Assembly (NCBI RefSeq): GCF_050003625.1 | Contig: NC_134397.1 | Location: forward strand, 270,004,070-270,068,069 | Direction: 5' to 3' | DNA: 64,000 nucleotides | Origin: Haematobia irritans | Taxonomy: Eukaryota; Arthropoda; Insecta; Diptera; Muscidae | In this document: in pieces, positions 23,943 to 34,134 of the stretch | Layout: each line of letters begins with the position of its first letter | How positions within the stretch are numbered: position 1 is the first letter of the stretch | The notes under the pieces: generated by a model | Told to the model about the DNA's origin: nothing | Database searches by the model: none | What the model saw: only the letters and a program-made list of their open reading frames with translations | Translations under genes and position numbers: made by a program

Positions 23943-24335
23943 ATTGGTTTGAATGTGTTATACTTCAAACCAAAAAAAAATCTCTTATTTCAAAAAACTT
24001 TAAACCAAAGATGCAAAATCTTCATAATAAGTATTAGCCTAATTTTGAAGCTTTTTTATCCTTGATCCGAAGAGTCAACATCTTAAGTAATTTAAATATG
24101 ATTTCTTTAAATAAAAAATCTTTTTCTTTACTTTAAGGGAAATCTGCCTTATTTCAAAAAGGTACGACATTAAGGACGCAAATTTCAAAGATTCGTGTCC
24201 TAAATTTTAAGAAAACAATTTTTAAAGTAAAGATTATAAACTTTGTTTTAATTAAAATTTCTTCAATTTAAAGAAAGTTTTCCTTCATATTGTGTTAATT
24301 GCGTATCCTAAAATTTTGGTTTCATAATCTATCTA
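23943..24335. repeat. Foldback element FB, copy 4, right part
   Basis: AATTGGTTTGAATGTG, CTTCATAATAAGTATTAGCC, CATTAAGGACGCAAATTTCA and CCTAAAATTTTGGTTTCATA continue the right arm of FB. No terminus was seen at the end. Confidence 0.6.
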
Positions 24336-24522
24336 TAAATTATTATATTTGATTTGGAATTTATCCAAAAAATTTACAGGCATTTTTTTTTGACCATTAC
24401 CATTATGCACTGCCTAATATTATATCGCGAACTGTCCCTTAATCTTAAAATAGTAAAAGGCCTACCTGAGTTTTAGTCACCTATTTAAGATATGCCACCT
24501 TGTTATAACATCATGATTATTA

Positions 24523-25697
24523 CACTGAAAAAACAGTGAACCCACCAGTATTACAAACGCTGATACACCGAAAAAAATTCAGTAGTTAAACTAACGCTAA
24601 ATTTAACTTATTTTTATTGGAAACAAATTATTTGCTAGTAGTTAAATTTTATTATTTTTTCGAAATTTTCTACAGCTTAATGAAATCTTACTTGTTTTAA
24701 GTATGTCTCAAAGATTTTATGAACTAAAGGTGGGTATAAAGTTTAATGACCGTACACGTAAGTTCAATATGAACTAAAGCAAACGAAGATTTTCGTACGA
24801 TTCCCAAAAATAGTAAGAAAATGGTCATGATTTGGCACCAATGATTTTCTTCTTTACTTTTAGTTAATTTTTTCTTCTATGAGATGATGTAATTTTGTGA
24901 ACTGTAGTTAAAAAGTACAACAGGGCATTACAATTTCCTGGTTTTAACAATGCTTTGTGGAAATCTCAAAATGTGGAGTAAAATTTAGTTCAATTTTTGT
25001 GCGAGATAGTTCATTCTTTCTATAAAACAATTCACTGTTTTTTCGGTGTATCACTAAAATAAGTAAATATTTTTCGACAAATTCAAGAAAATTTATTAGA
25101 AAATATTTTAGGTCAAACATTCCCGACAATCATATCTATAAATCCAATCCATTAAAAATTATAAACAATTAAAAAAATGTTTTATTTGACAAAATATCAC
25201 AGAATTTTTTAATTTACATCCAAAACATTGAATTCGGATCACACCTAAAGAAGTGATGCAAATTCAGTGCAACGGCTGTTGAAATGGAGGACTTCCGTCC
25301 TATGACAAGCCCATGTTAAATTCATCGCTTCTGTGTCAATTTTGTACCACTTCCGGATCCAAAAAGAACATTTTCATTTCATTTTTGGCGACGCTTTTTT
25401 TGCTGGGTAGTATTTCCCACAAAATAGTTCAGAATGTCTTAAAATTTGTAAATTGCTCAACAAATGTGCCCATCTCGAACTTTATATAGCGCTAAATAAA
25501 GTTTCGCAATTTCTAAATCCAATTTTTTCCTTTAAACTTTAAAACTTTCTTTAACAAGTGAAAAAAAAAATTAATTATGTCTAATAAATTTTGTTGAATT
25601 TGTCGAAAATTATGTACATATTTTTGTGATATCGGCGTTTGGAAGACAGTTTAGTTTAAATTTTCTAAAATTAATCAACATTTTCCTTCATGGTGGC
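24523..25697. mobile_element. Family E TIR element, outer copy
   Basis: It begins CACTGAAAAAACAGTGAACC after a TA. Its left arm (AAACGCTGATATCACTAAAA, then ATTTTTCGACAAATTCAAGA) is matched in reverse complement on the right at about 25570-25690 (TTGAATTTGTCGAAAATTAT, TGTGATATCGGCGTTTGG). The right terminus is eroded near ATGGTGGC. A second family E element sits in the left arm. The middle (25190-25400), containing GATGCAAATTCAGTGCAACG, is not shared with other copies. Confidence 0.7.
24566..25048. mobile_element. Family E TIR element, inner copy (483 bp)
   Basis: The ends are CACCGAAAAAA and TTTTTTCGGTG, each flanked by TA (24564-24565 and 25049-25050). Removing the element and one TA restores the CTGATATCACTAAAA of the outer copy, matching the mirrored arm. 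This is direct sequence evidence for a TA-targeting (Tc1/mariner-like) insertion. No transposase coding. Confidence 0.82.
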
Positions 25698-27181
25698 TTT
25701 TTGTTGATTTCAACCTGATTAATTCCAGTTTATTTTTCGTTAGCATGACTATTGCCATCAGCGGAATGTTATGGAAAAAAATGATAAAATTAGAAATTGT
25801 TTAAGAATTACAAAACGCATATTTATTATTAACATTTTTCATCCCATTCCCAATTGTTAACCACAATTGTGGTTTATATTTACGCAAATACTTTATAAAT
25901 TTCCCAATAAATGCCGAAGTTCTTGGAAACAACTGTACGAAGAATTTCCATAGAAAAAAGTTACACCCAAAAATATTTTTGTTTATTGAGAATTCCTTTA
26001 TTGTCTTTCTTTGGGAAATTTCTTTGAATTTGCTAAATAGATTGTTATGAATGCATAAATATCCTTAGACGTATTTTTGTATATAACAAGCCATTGACAT
26101 TTTTGGTAAAATTTTCAAATGTTTACAAATAAACAATGAGATTTGGAATGAGCATGAGTATGTTTTATTTTACAAGCCGGACAAGCCCTTAAGGTATTTT
26201 GTCACATTTTCATCTTGCGTACATGAAATATTACAAATAAATTCCAATATAAAGGCTTTCATCAGTAAGTCATGGGATAACAAGAGGTTTTAGAAACAAA
26301 TATATCATTAATTTTTGATATTGTTAAGTACAAATTTAGTTACGGGGGTTATACTCTGGGTTACCCGGCAGAATGTGTAAAAGTATCAAAATGTTGCTAA
26401 AAAATATAGCAGATTTTAATTCTATATAACAAAAAACTTTTTGTAATACATTTAATTTAATATTTTGATTTAAATTTATTTAAATCATTTTTTTTAAAGA
26501 ATTATTTTACCCTTGTGCTATTAATATTAAAGTTGCCTTTGACATAATTGCATACTTTCAGGCGGTACTTTTTATTATTGGATGGGAAAAGGTAACATTG
26601 CTCTCAAATATAGCATTTGTCCATGCCGACTTTCTTACTCTTTGCCACCTTTAAGTGCTCAAATTAATTTTGCTCTGCCTACAGATATTTCTATTAAAAC
26701 TCTACAATTCTTTCTGTTTTTGTTTAAGTCCATCAGGTATTTTTTATAGGGCCCAATACAAAGACACAACTAATTTAGATTTTAGTATAGGGTCCACTGT
26801 CATTAAGTTTATTTCTAAATAAATAACAACCTTATTTACAATACTTGGCTTGGATTGGCCCTCCATAAAATACAATGTTGTAAAGTGAAGTATGCAAATT
26901 AAAACAAAAAGGCATTCGAATTGCATGTCTTTGTTTTTTAAAGTTTCCTACAAATAACGAACATATTTTTTTCTAGTATTTACCCAAAATATCTACAAGA
27001 TATATGGCCTAGATATAGAAGGGTCTATAATTTATCAAGTGGACTGCCACATTGACCTTATGTGCTGTAAAAGAAGGTGCCTTTTGAGTTTAAATTAAAC
27101 GACAATAAAATGGCAGTAAGTTCTTCTTCTAGAGGATATATGTGAGAATAGAACTTGATCATCCTTAATATACATGTTCAT
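25698..27181. other. 1.5 kb without a recognised feature
   Basis: No repeats shared with the window, no terminal repeats, no coding domain in six frames. Possibly single-copy DNA. Confidence 0.5.
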
Positions 27182-27210
27182 GAAAAAAGTAACCTCTCCT
27201 TTATAGATAA

Positions 27211-28243
27211 AAACAAGTATACACGGCCGTAAGTTCGGCCAGGCCGAATCCTATGTACCCTCCACCATGGGTTGGGTAGAAACTTCTACGAAAGACTGTC
27301 ATCCACAATCGAATTACTTGGGTTGTGGTATCCTAAAACTCTTAACATCGTTTTCCAAATTGGGAGTTAGGACATACGTGGTAGAGAGCCAGAATTGAAA
27401 TATGGGGTCTCTTGTATGGGGGCTATATACAATTATGAACTTGATATGGACCAATTTTTGTGTGATTGGGGATCGATTTATCTGAGGGCTATATATAACT
27501 ATAGACCGATATACACTTAGTTAGGCATGGTTGTTAACGGCCATATACTAGCACAATGTACCAAATTTCAACTGACTCGGATGAAATTTGCTCCTCCAAG
27601 AGTCTTCAAAAACAAATCTGGGGATCGGTTTATATAGGGGCTATATATGATTATGGACTGATATGGACCACTTTTGGCATGGCTGTTAAATATCATATAC
27701 TACCACCACGTACCAAATTTCAGCCGGATCGGATGATATTTGCTTCTCTTAGAGGCTCCGCAAGCCAAATCGGGGGATCGGTTTATATGGGGGCTATATA
27801 TAATTATTGACCGATGTGGACCAATTTTTGCATAGTTGTTAGAGACCATATACTTACACCATGTACCAAATTTCAGACGGATCGGATGAAATTTGCTTCT
27901 CTTAGAGGCTCCGCAAGCCAAATCTGGGGATCGGTTTATATGGGGGCTATATATAGTTATGGACCGATGTGAACCAATTTTTACATGGTTGTTGTAGACC
28001 ATATACTTACACCATGTACCAAATTTCAGCCGCATCGAATGAAATTGGATTCTCTTAGAGGATTCGCAAGCCAAATCTGGGGGCTATACGTAAAAGTCGA
28101 CCGATATGGCCCATTTGCAATACCATCCGACCTACATCTATAACAACTACTTGTGCCAAGTTTCAAGGCGATAGCTTCTTTCGTTCGGAAGTTAGCGTGA
28201 TTTCAACAGACGGACGGACGGACGGACATGCTTAGATCGACTC
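27211..28243 (+). mobile_element. Family C element, copy 1, 3'-truncated
   Basis: The start is AAAAACAAGTATACACGGCC followed by the palindrome TTCGGCCAGGCCGAA and TGTACCCTCCACCATGG. About four units follow with GGATCGGTTTATATGGGGGC and TGGACCGATRTGGACCAATT, then a (GGAC)n tract at 28208-28229 and AGATCGACTCAG. The rest of the core and the 3' hairpin are missing; instead a sequence similar to the one just before the element follows (28244-28282). Confidence 0.72.
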
Positions 28244-28570
28244 AGAAAAAAGTAACCACTTCTATGTAGATAAAAACAAGTAAGTAAAGCCTAAAGTGGG
28301 GCGGGGTCGACTATATTATACCCTTCACCACCGTGTAGACCAAAAAGAACCAATTTCAAAAATCAGGCATACTAGACGATACCATCTTTTCAAAATTTGA
28401 AGCAAATAAATATGAAATTCTGGTCTTTGGCGCCATATAAATGCACAGAAAGAAAGATATATGAGAAATATATCTAAATCTGAACCAATTTGTCTGGTAT
28501 TCTGCAAGATTAACGAGACTCACAAAATATTCCAATATACGGCTAATTTGAAGATGATCGGTTGATAAAT

Positions 28571-28930
28571 ACGTCATTTATGACAAGACCGGTTATATAT
28601 ATAAAGGTTGGTTAAAATTTCAAGGGCCGATGTTGATTTTGAATAAAACACAAACTATGTAGGAAATTATTGTAATTTTATTTTATTATGATATATGGGT
28701 ATTACTCAATTATGTATGGAACAAAATATCGGCCAAATGGGCGCCGTCATACGTCATTTATGACAAGACCGGTTATATATATAAAGGGTGGTTAAAATTT
28801 CAAGGGCCGATGTTGATTTTGAATAAAACACAAACTATGTAGGAAATTATTGTAATTTTATTTTATTATGATATATGGGTATTACTCAATTATGTATGGA
28901 ACAAAATATCGGCCAAATGGGCGCCGCGAC
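28571..28930. repeat. Exact 180-bp tandem duplication
   Basis: The unit starting ACGTCATTTATGACAAGACC at 28571 recurs at 28751. I see only one substitution (AAGGTTGG against AAGGGTGG) before the copies part at about 28927. The unit spans the family D flank, the terminus of the Tc1-like element and the first 140 bp inside it, so the duplication followed that insertion. Confidence 0.9.
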
Positions 28931-29612
28931 CTCGGTGGCACATCCGATGGTCCAAATTTTCGATGACGCTGAGGCATAATGTAGGTTCTATGCCGTTAAT
29001 GTGCCCAATTATCTCATCCTTTATCTCTTGAATTGTTGCTGGCTTATCGACGTACACCTTTTCTTTCAAATAACCAAAAAAAAAAAATTCCAACGGTGTC
29101 ATACGTGAGATAACATGGCCATTGAATTTGTTGCGCAAAAGAGCCATTGTTTCGTTAGCTGTGTGGCAAGTGGCACCGTCCTGCTGAAATCACATATCGT
29201 CCACATCCATATCTTCCAATTCGGGCCATAAAAAGTTCGTTATAATCTCAAGATAGCGAATACCATTCACAGTAACTGCCTGACCGGCCTCATTTTGGAA
29301 AAAATACGGCCCGATGATGCCGCCAGCCCATAAACCGCACCAAACAGTCACTCTTTGTTGGTGCATTGGTTTTTCGTCAATCACTCTTGGATTCTCATTC
29401 GCCCAAATGCGGCAATTTTGTTTATTGACGAATCTACTGATGTGAATATGTGCCTCATTGCTGAAGATGAGTTTCTCCGAAAATTGATCATCCACTGTTG
29501 CCATTTCTTGGAACCATTTAATACGTTGTTGGATTGTGTATCTCTCCATGGTTCAAATTGAGTAAGTCTGAAATAGAGAAATGTCAAATAAAATTACAAT
29601 TTACACCACCTT
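28604..29612 (-). mobile_element. Tc1/mariner-superfamily element, decayed
   Basis: The ends AAGGTTGGTTAAAATTTC and, read inward from the right, AAGGTGGTGTAAATTGTAAT are imperfect inverted repeats, each bordered by TA. The element encodes a broken transposase on the minus strand and lies within family D copy 2. Its left end is doubled by the 180-bp duplication. Confidence 0.8.
28890..29549 (-). pseudogene. Tc1/mariner-like transposase pseudogene
   Basis: On the minus strand: MERYTIQQRIKWFQEMATVD, then LIFSNEAHIHISRFVNKQNC, RVTVWCGLWAGGIIGPYFFQ, LWPELEDMDVDDM, a stop, FQQDGATCHTANETMALLRN, then TPLEFFFFGYLKEKVYVDKP and ending RGAHLADILFHT. Compared with the usual length (about 340 residues) the N-terminal DNA-binding region is almost wholly deleted after the first 11 residues. 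The first catalytic Asp is replaced by Asn (FSNEAH), a TGA replaces a likely Trp codon just before FQQDG, and residues between VISR and TPL are missing. It cannot be active. I infer the missing parts from knowledge of the family. Confidence 0.88.
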
Positions 29613-29840
29613 TAATATGGCAGCTATATATAAATCAGAACCGATTTTTTTCAAAATCAACAGGGATCGACTTTGAGTCAAAGAAAGACCCTATGCCAAA
29701 TTTGAAGACGATCGGACTTAAACTGCGAGCTGGACTTTGCACACAAAAATACATCAGCTGACAGACAGACGGACATCGCTAAATCGACTCAGAATTTAGT
29801 TTTAAGACGATGGGTCTTATTATGGCACAAACTTATTATA

Positions 29841-30353
29841 CACTCAAAAAAAAAGTGAACTCTCTATTTCACTAAAGCCAATTTAACTTTATTTTAGTTC
29901 ATGGAATTATTATGTTTGGAGAAAGTTTCCTTTACTCCAATAATTTTTTGTATACGTTAGTTAAATTAACTAAAACCAAGGATAAAAATATACTCAAATG
30001 AAGCATAACGATTAACCAAATTCGTGGCTTCTACAAAATAGTTCAGAATTTCTTTAAATTTGTAAATTTTACCAAAAATGCGTCCATCGTGAACTTCGTA
30101 TGTCACTAAAGACATTCTTGCAATTTTGAACTCCAAGTTTTTCCTTCCAACTATAAAAGTTTCTTTAACAATAGAAAAAAACGTATGTCTAATAAATTTT
30201 CTTGAATTTGTCGAAAAATATTTACTTATTTTTATGACATCGTCGTGATGCCAACGTTTGTAATACTGTTTAGTTAAAATTTTCTACAAATATTCAAAAT
30301 TTTCTAAAATTAACCGAAAGTTTTTTCTAGGTGGGTTCACTGTTTTTTCAGTG
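29841..30353. mobile_element. Family E TIR element, copy 2 (513 bp)
   Basis: Ends CACTCAAAAAAAAAGTGAAC and GTTCACTGTTTTTTCAGTG are inverted repeats flanked by TA (29839-29840 and 30354-30355). It disrupts the 3' hairpin of family D copy 2. The interior shares AAATAGTTCAGAATTTCTTT and TTCTTGAATTTGTCGAAAAA with the outer element at 24523. Confidence 0.85.
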
Positions 30354-30380
30354 TATCCTGTACCACAGTAGTGGTGAAGG

Positions 30381-30815
30381 CAGAGAGAATGAAAACACAA
30401 GAGGACGAAAATTTCTCTTCTACAAAATAACAAATGTAAACCGTATAGATGTCGCACAATGCCTGCAGCTTTGTTATCTCCGCCGTTTTGAAGCGAAGCG
30501 CTGTTTTGATAAACAGTTTATAAAGGTATCGACAGATATGTATAATTTCAAATAGTCTGTCAAAAAAATTAATGAAATGAAAACATTTATAAAAAAGAAC
30601 ATTTGTTACTACAAAGTAGGTTTTAAATCCTATTTTCTTTACGATTCGTAAAGTCGGCAGAGAACTGAATTGGGTGACGCCGACGCAACCTGTATGATAT
30701 TTGAGAGAAGCGCCGACAAAAAATGCATGATATTAGAGAAATTTTCCTTATGACTGCCACCTACTGACGCAGTTTCACTTTACAGTTTCGTCCTCTTGTC
30801 TTTTTATTCTCTCTG
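30381..30815. mobile_element. TIR element with long termini, hAT-like (435 bp)
   Basis: The left end CAGAGAGAATGAAAACACAA followed by GAGGACGAAA, and the right end read inward CAGAGAGAATAAAAAGACAA followed by GAGGACGAAA, make an inverted repeat of about 30 bp with two mismatches. GTGAAGG repeats on both sides (30374-30380 and 30816-30822); counting a shared G this is 7 or 8 bp. CAG termini and an 8-bp duplication favour hAT, but P-like elements also make 8 bp. It disrupts the terminal hairpin of family D copy 2. Confidence 0.78.
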
Positions 30816-30838
30816 GTGAAGGGTATAATAAGATACCA

Positions 30839-32037
30839 TATGAGAATAAAAGAACAAATTGCAATTTTAAATGTCTGCGCCTAAAAGTCGGCAACGCCTC
30901 ATAACTCATGCCCCATTTCTATGTTAGGCACATTTAGGTAACTTTGTCATTAAAATAAAATACTTTTTATCAAGAATATATTTATCTGTTCTTTAAAAAG
31001 TTTTACCTCCAAATTCTATGAATAGGCACACCTGGGGAAGCCAATAAAACTGTCTAACTTTGTTCTAGATTTAATTAAATGCAAATTATATGCCAAATGT
31101 CATTCACTATTAAATATCACCAAAATTCCTATCAGTAGACAAATTAAATTAACATTTGTATAAAATGACCAATTTAATTTTATACATTGGATTAAATAAA
31201 ATTATCTATGACTTTTCGGAGGGACAAATCAACGAAAAAAAAAACAAATGTCGAAGAGATAAAAGTCCAAGATGAGACTGCAATTGACTTTTTCATTGTA
31301 CGAACGTGTTTCATTAGTTTGTGGTTAGACTTTAGCTTATTTTTTTCTATGGATTATTTTCCAACTGTGATAGAATCCTGTTCTACTCTGCATAGGATAT
31401 CAAATGCGGTTTTAGCTTATCACAACATTTTCACTTGATGATGTGTTGTATGGTGGTTATGGCTATGTCGTTTGCAGGTCGTTTTAGATTCTGCGTTTAG
31501 CGTTAATGAAATGCAGTCGTTTTCTATAATTCCTTTAATGGGGTGCTTTTTTGTTCAAGATTGATATCTTTGTTATACTGAAAGAAAAATTAAATTTGAG
31601 TTTACAATTAAGTTGTTAGAAGAGTCGTACATTTGTTAGGTGAGCTCGTTATACATTTGTGCCACTATGCCACAATGCTATACTTTCAGCAATTTTGGGA
31701 CACTGTATTATCATGTTGCATTTTTTAATTAATTCCCTTTATACTGTATAGTTTTTCTTCTTTTGTAAATTTACCAATATCCAGGTATAAAAGACCGAAT
31801 GAGTAAAAGCATGAACTTTTAAATTTATAAATTAAATACGACCAGTATTACCAGATTGGGAATTTTTTCCCCAAGTGGGCATATTTTTTCGTGAATGGGG
31901 ACGAAATTTATGAGTTGGCGGCTTGAGGATTCGGTGGGGAATTTCTATACATTACAATATATTAGGTTTACATGGAATTCATTTAATTCCTTTTAATAAA
32001 AAGAAGCACAGCGCTTCGTCAAATTAAAAAAAAAAAA
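30839..32037. other. Mostly unassigned, with two small repeat remnants
   Basis: 31720-31760 (TAATTAATTCCCTTTATACT) resembles 52930-52960. 31846-31950 (CCAGTATTACCAGATTGGGA, AATGGGGACGAAATTTATGA) resembles the left part of the hAT-like element at 63124. No gene was recognised; the rest appears unshared. Confidence 0.5.
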
Positions 32038-33240
32038 AAAAACAAGTATATACGGCCGTAAGTTCGGCCAGGCCGAATCTTATGTACCCTCCACCATAGA
32101 TTGCGTAGAAACTTCTACGACAGACTGTCATCCACAATCGAATTACTTGGGTTGTGGTATCTTAAAACTTCTTTACATCGTTTTCTAAATTGTGAGTTAG
32201 TCCATACGTGGTATATATTAGACAAAAAAGGTATGTATAGGTAAGTCTACAAATAATTAAGAATCGATATGGACTTTTGCACGGTACGTAGAGAGCTAGA
32301 ATTGAAATATGGGGGTCGCTTATATGTGGGCTATATACAATTATGAACTTGATATGGACCAATTTTTGTGTGATTGGGGATCTATTTATCTGAGGGCTAT
32401 AGACCGATATGGACCTAGTTAGGCATGGTTGTTAACGGCCATATACTAGCACAATGTACCAAATTTCAACTGACTCGGATGAAATTTGCTCCTCTAAGTG
32501 GCTCCAAAACCAAATTTCGTGATCGGTTTATAGGGGGGCTATATATGATTATGGACTGATATGGACCACTTTTGGCATGGTTGTTAGATACCATATGCAG
32601 ACACCATGTACCTAATTTCAACTGGATCGGATGAAATTTGCTTCTCTTAGAGGCTCCGCAAGCCAAATCTGGGGATCGGTTTATATGGGGGCTATATATA
32701 ATTATTGACCGATGTGGACCAATTTTTGCATGGTTGTTGGAGACCTTATACCAACACCATGTACCAAATCTCAGCCGGATCGGATGAAATTTGCTTCTCT
32801 TAGAGGCTCGGCAAGCCAAATCGGGGGATCGGTTTATATGGGGGCTATATATAATTATGGACCGATGTGGACCAATTTTTGCATGGTTGTTAGAGACCAT
32901 ATACTAACACCATGTACAAAATTTCAGCGGGATTGGATGAACTTTGCTTAGAGGATCGGCAAGCCAAATCGGGGGGTCCGTTTATATGGGGGCTATACGT
33001 AAAAGGGGACCGATATGGCCCATTTGCAATACCATCCGACCTACATCAATAACAACTACTTGTCGATAGCTTGTTTTCTTCGGAAGTTAGCGTGATTTCA
33101 ACAGACGGACGGACGGACATGCTCAGATCGACTGAGAATTTCACCACGACCCAGAATATATATACTTTATGGGGTCTTAGAGATATATTTCGATGTTTTA
33201 CGAACGGAATGACAAAGTTAATGTACCCCCATCCTATGGT
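32038..33240 (+). mobile_element. Family C element, copy 2
   Basis: It starts AACAAGTATATACGGCCGTA followed by TTCGGCCAGGCCGAA and TGTACCCTCCACCATAG. Four clear units (GGATCGGTTTATATGGGGGC) lie near 32520, 32660, 32825 and 32975. A GACGGACGGACGGACATG tract (33104-33121) is followed by the core CCACGACCCAGAATATATAT and the start of the terminal hairpin (ACCCCCATCCTATGGTG), where it is cut. The core is well preserved here. Confidence 0.75.
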
Positions 33241-33297
33241 GCTTTGCTTCTTTTTACTCAACGGCACACAATAGGCTGTAAAGGGAACATTTTGTCT

Positions 33298-34005
33298 GCG
33301 CTCAAAAAACAGCGAACCCATCAGAACGGAAAATTTTGGTTAATTTTAGAAAAAAACAATCGCAGTTGTCACACCGATTTCACAAAATTAAATAAATATT
33401 TTTCGATTTCAAAATTCATAAAAATGTATATATAATTATTTTCTTTCACTTGTTAAAGAAAATTTCGTAGTTTGATGGAAAAATTTGTGTTCAAAATTGT
33501 AAAGGTATCTTTAGATTAGGTTATGTATCAGACTCACTTAGACTATTCAGTCCATTGTGATACCACAGTGGTGAACTTTTATCAATGACTGCTGCCCGAT
33601 TCCATGTTAAACTCAATGACAAGGGATCTCCTTTTTATAGACTAGTGCGAACGGCGTTCCACATTGCAGTGAAACTACTTTAGAGAAGCTTTGAAAGCCT
33701 CAGAAAAGTCACCAGCATTACTGAGGTGGGATAATCCACCGCTGAAAAACTTTTTGGTGTTCGGTCGAAGTAGGAATCGAACCCACGACCTTGTGTATGC
33801 AAGGGGGCAGTGGTTAGCATGTCCATACAAAGTTCAAGATGGGCGCTTTATTGGCAAAATTTAAAATTGTTAAAAAAAAATCGGATCTTTTTTTGGGAAA
33901 CACGCAACAAAAAGACAAAGACAATTTCTCAAAACATAATAAATTCGTCAACTAAAATAGAATTAAATTAGTTTTAGTGACATATAGAGTTCACTTTTTT
34001 TAGTG
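33298..34005. mobile_element. Family E TIR element, copy 3, carrying a SINE
   Basis: The left end GCTCAAAAAACAGCGAACCC and the right end, read inward, CACTAAAAAAAGTGAACTCT are family E termini, and a TA follows the right one. The interior is split by a SINE: AAAGGTATCTTTAG stops at 33515 and CCATACAAAGTTCAAGATGG resumes at 33823, matching the reverse complement of 30090-30125 in copy 2. Confidence 0.68.
33513..33829 (-). repeat. tRNA-derived SINE with rearranged head
   Basis: On the minus strand a perfect Pol III B box GGTTCGATTCC lies in GTCGTGGGTTCGATTCCTAC and is followed by a body of about 240 bp (AACACCAAAAAGTTTTTCAG, TCACCACTGTGGTATCACAA, TGGACTGAATAGTCTAAGTG) and a tail ending CATAACCTAATCT. 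I recognise this body and TAACCTAA-type tail from SINEs of higher flies. The A-box-like part, GGCAGTGGTTAGCATGTCC, reads on the plus strand at 33806-33824, opposite to the B box, as if the first few tens of bases had been inverted. Confidence 0.8.
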
Positions 34006-34134
34006 TAAAAACGAGCACAAGATTTTATTTTTGAGGCCCGTTATTATATAATTTTACTTAGCTAGGCTTCTACAATAGTGAAAACATTTCGTAAGGACTT
34101 TGCCCCCTAAAAATATGCATAGAAAATGTTCTGT

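Larger units (their letters stand above)
28270..30838 (+). mobile_element. Family D element, copy 2, interrupted three times
   Basis: It starts TAAAAACAAGTAAGTAAAGC, with the palindrome GTGGGGCGGGGTCGAC and TATACCCTTCACCACC. It is broken by a Tc1-like element (28604-29612), a family E element (29841-30353) and a TIR element (30381-30815). Between them are typical D segments: CTAAATCTGAACCAATTT, the GACAGACGGACATCGC tract at 29760-29775, and the 3' hairpin remnants TTATTATA / CCTGTACCACAGTAGTGGTG / AAGGGTATAATAAG. The pieces join cleanly when the insertions are removed. Confidence 0.72.

Noticed and set aside
32466..32900. 144-codon minus-strand open frame
   Set aside because: Family C tandem units read in one phase; the same holds for 27556-28074.
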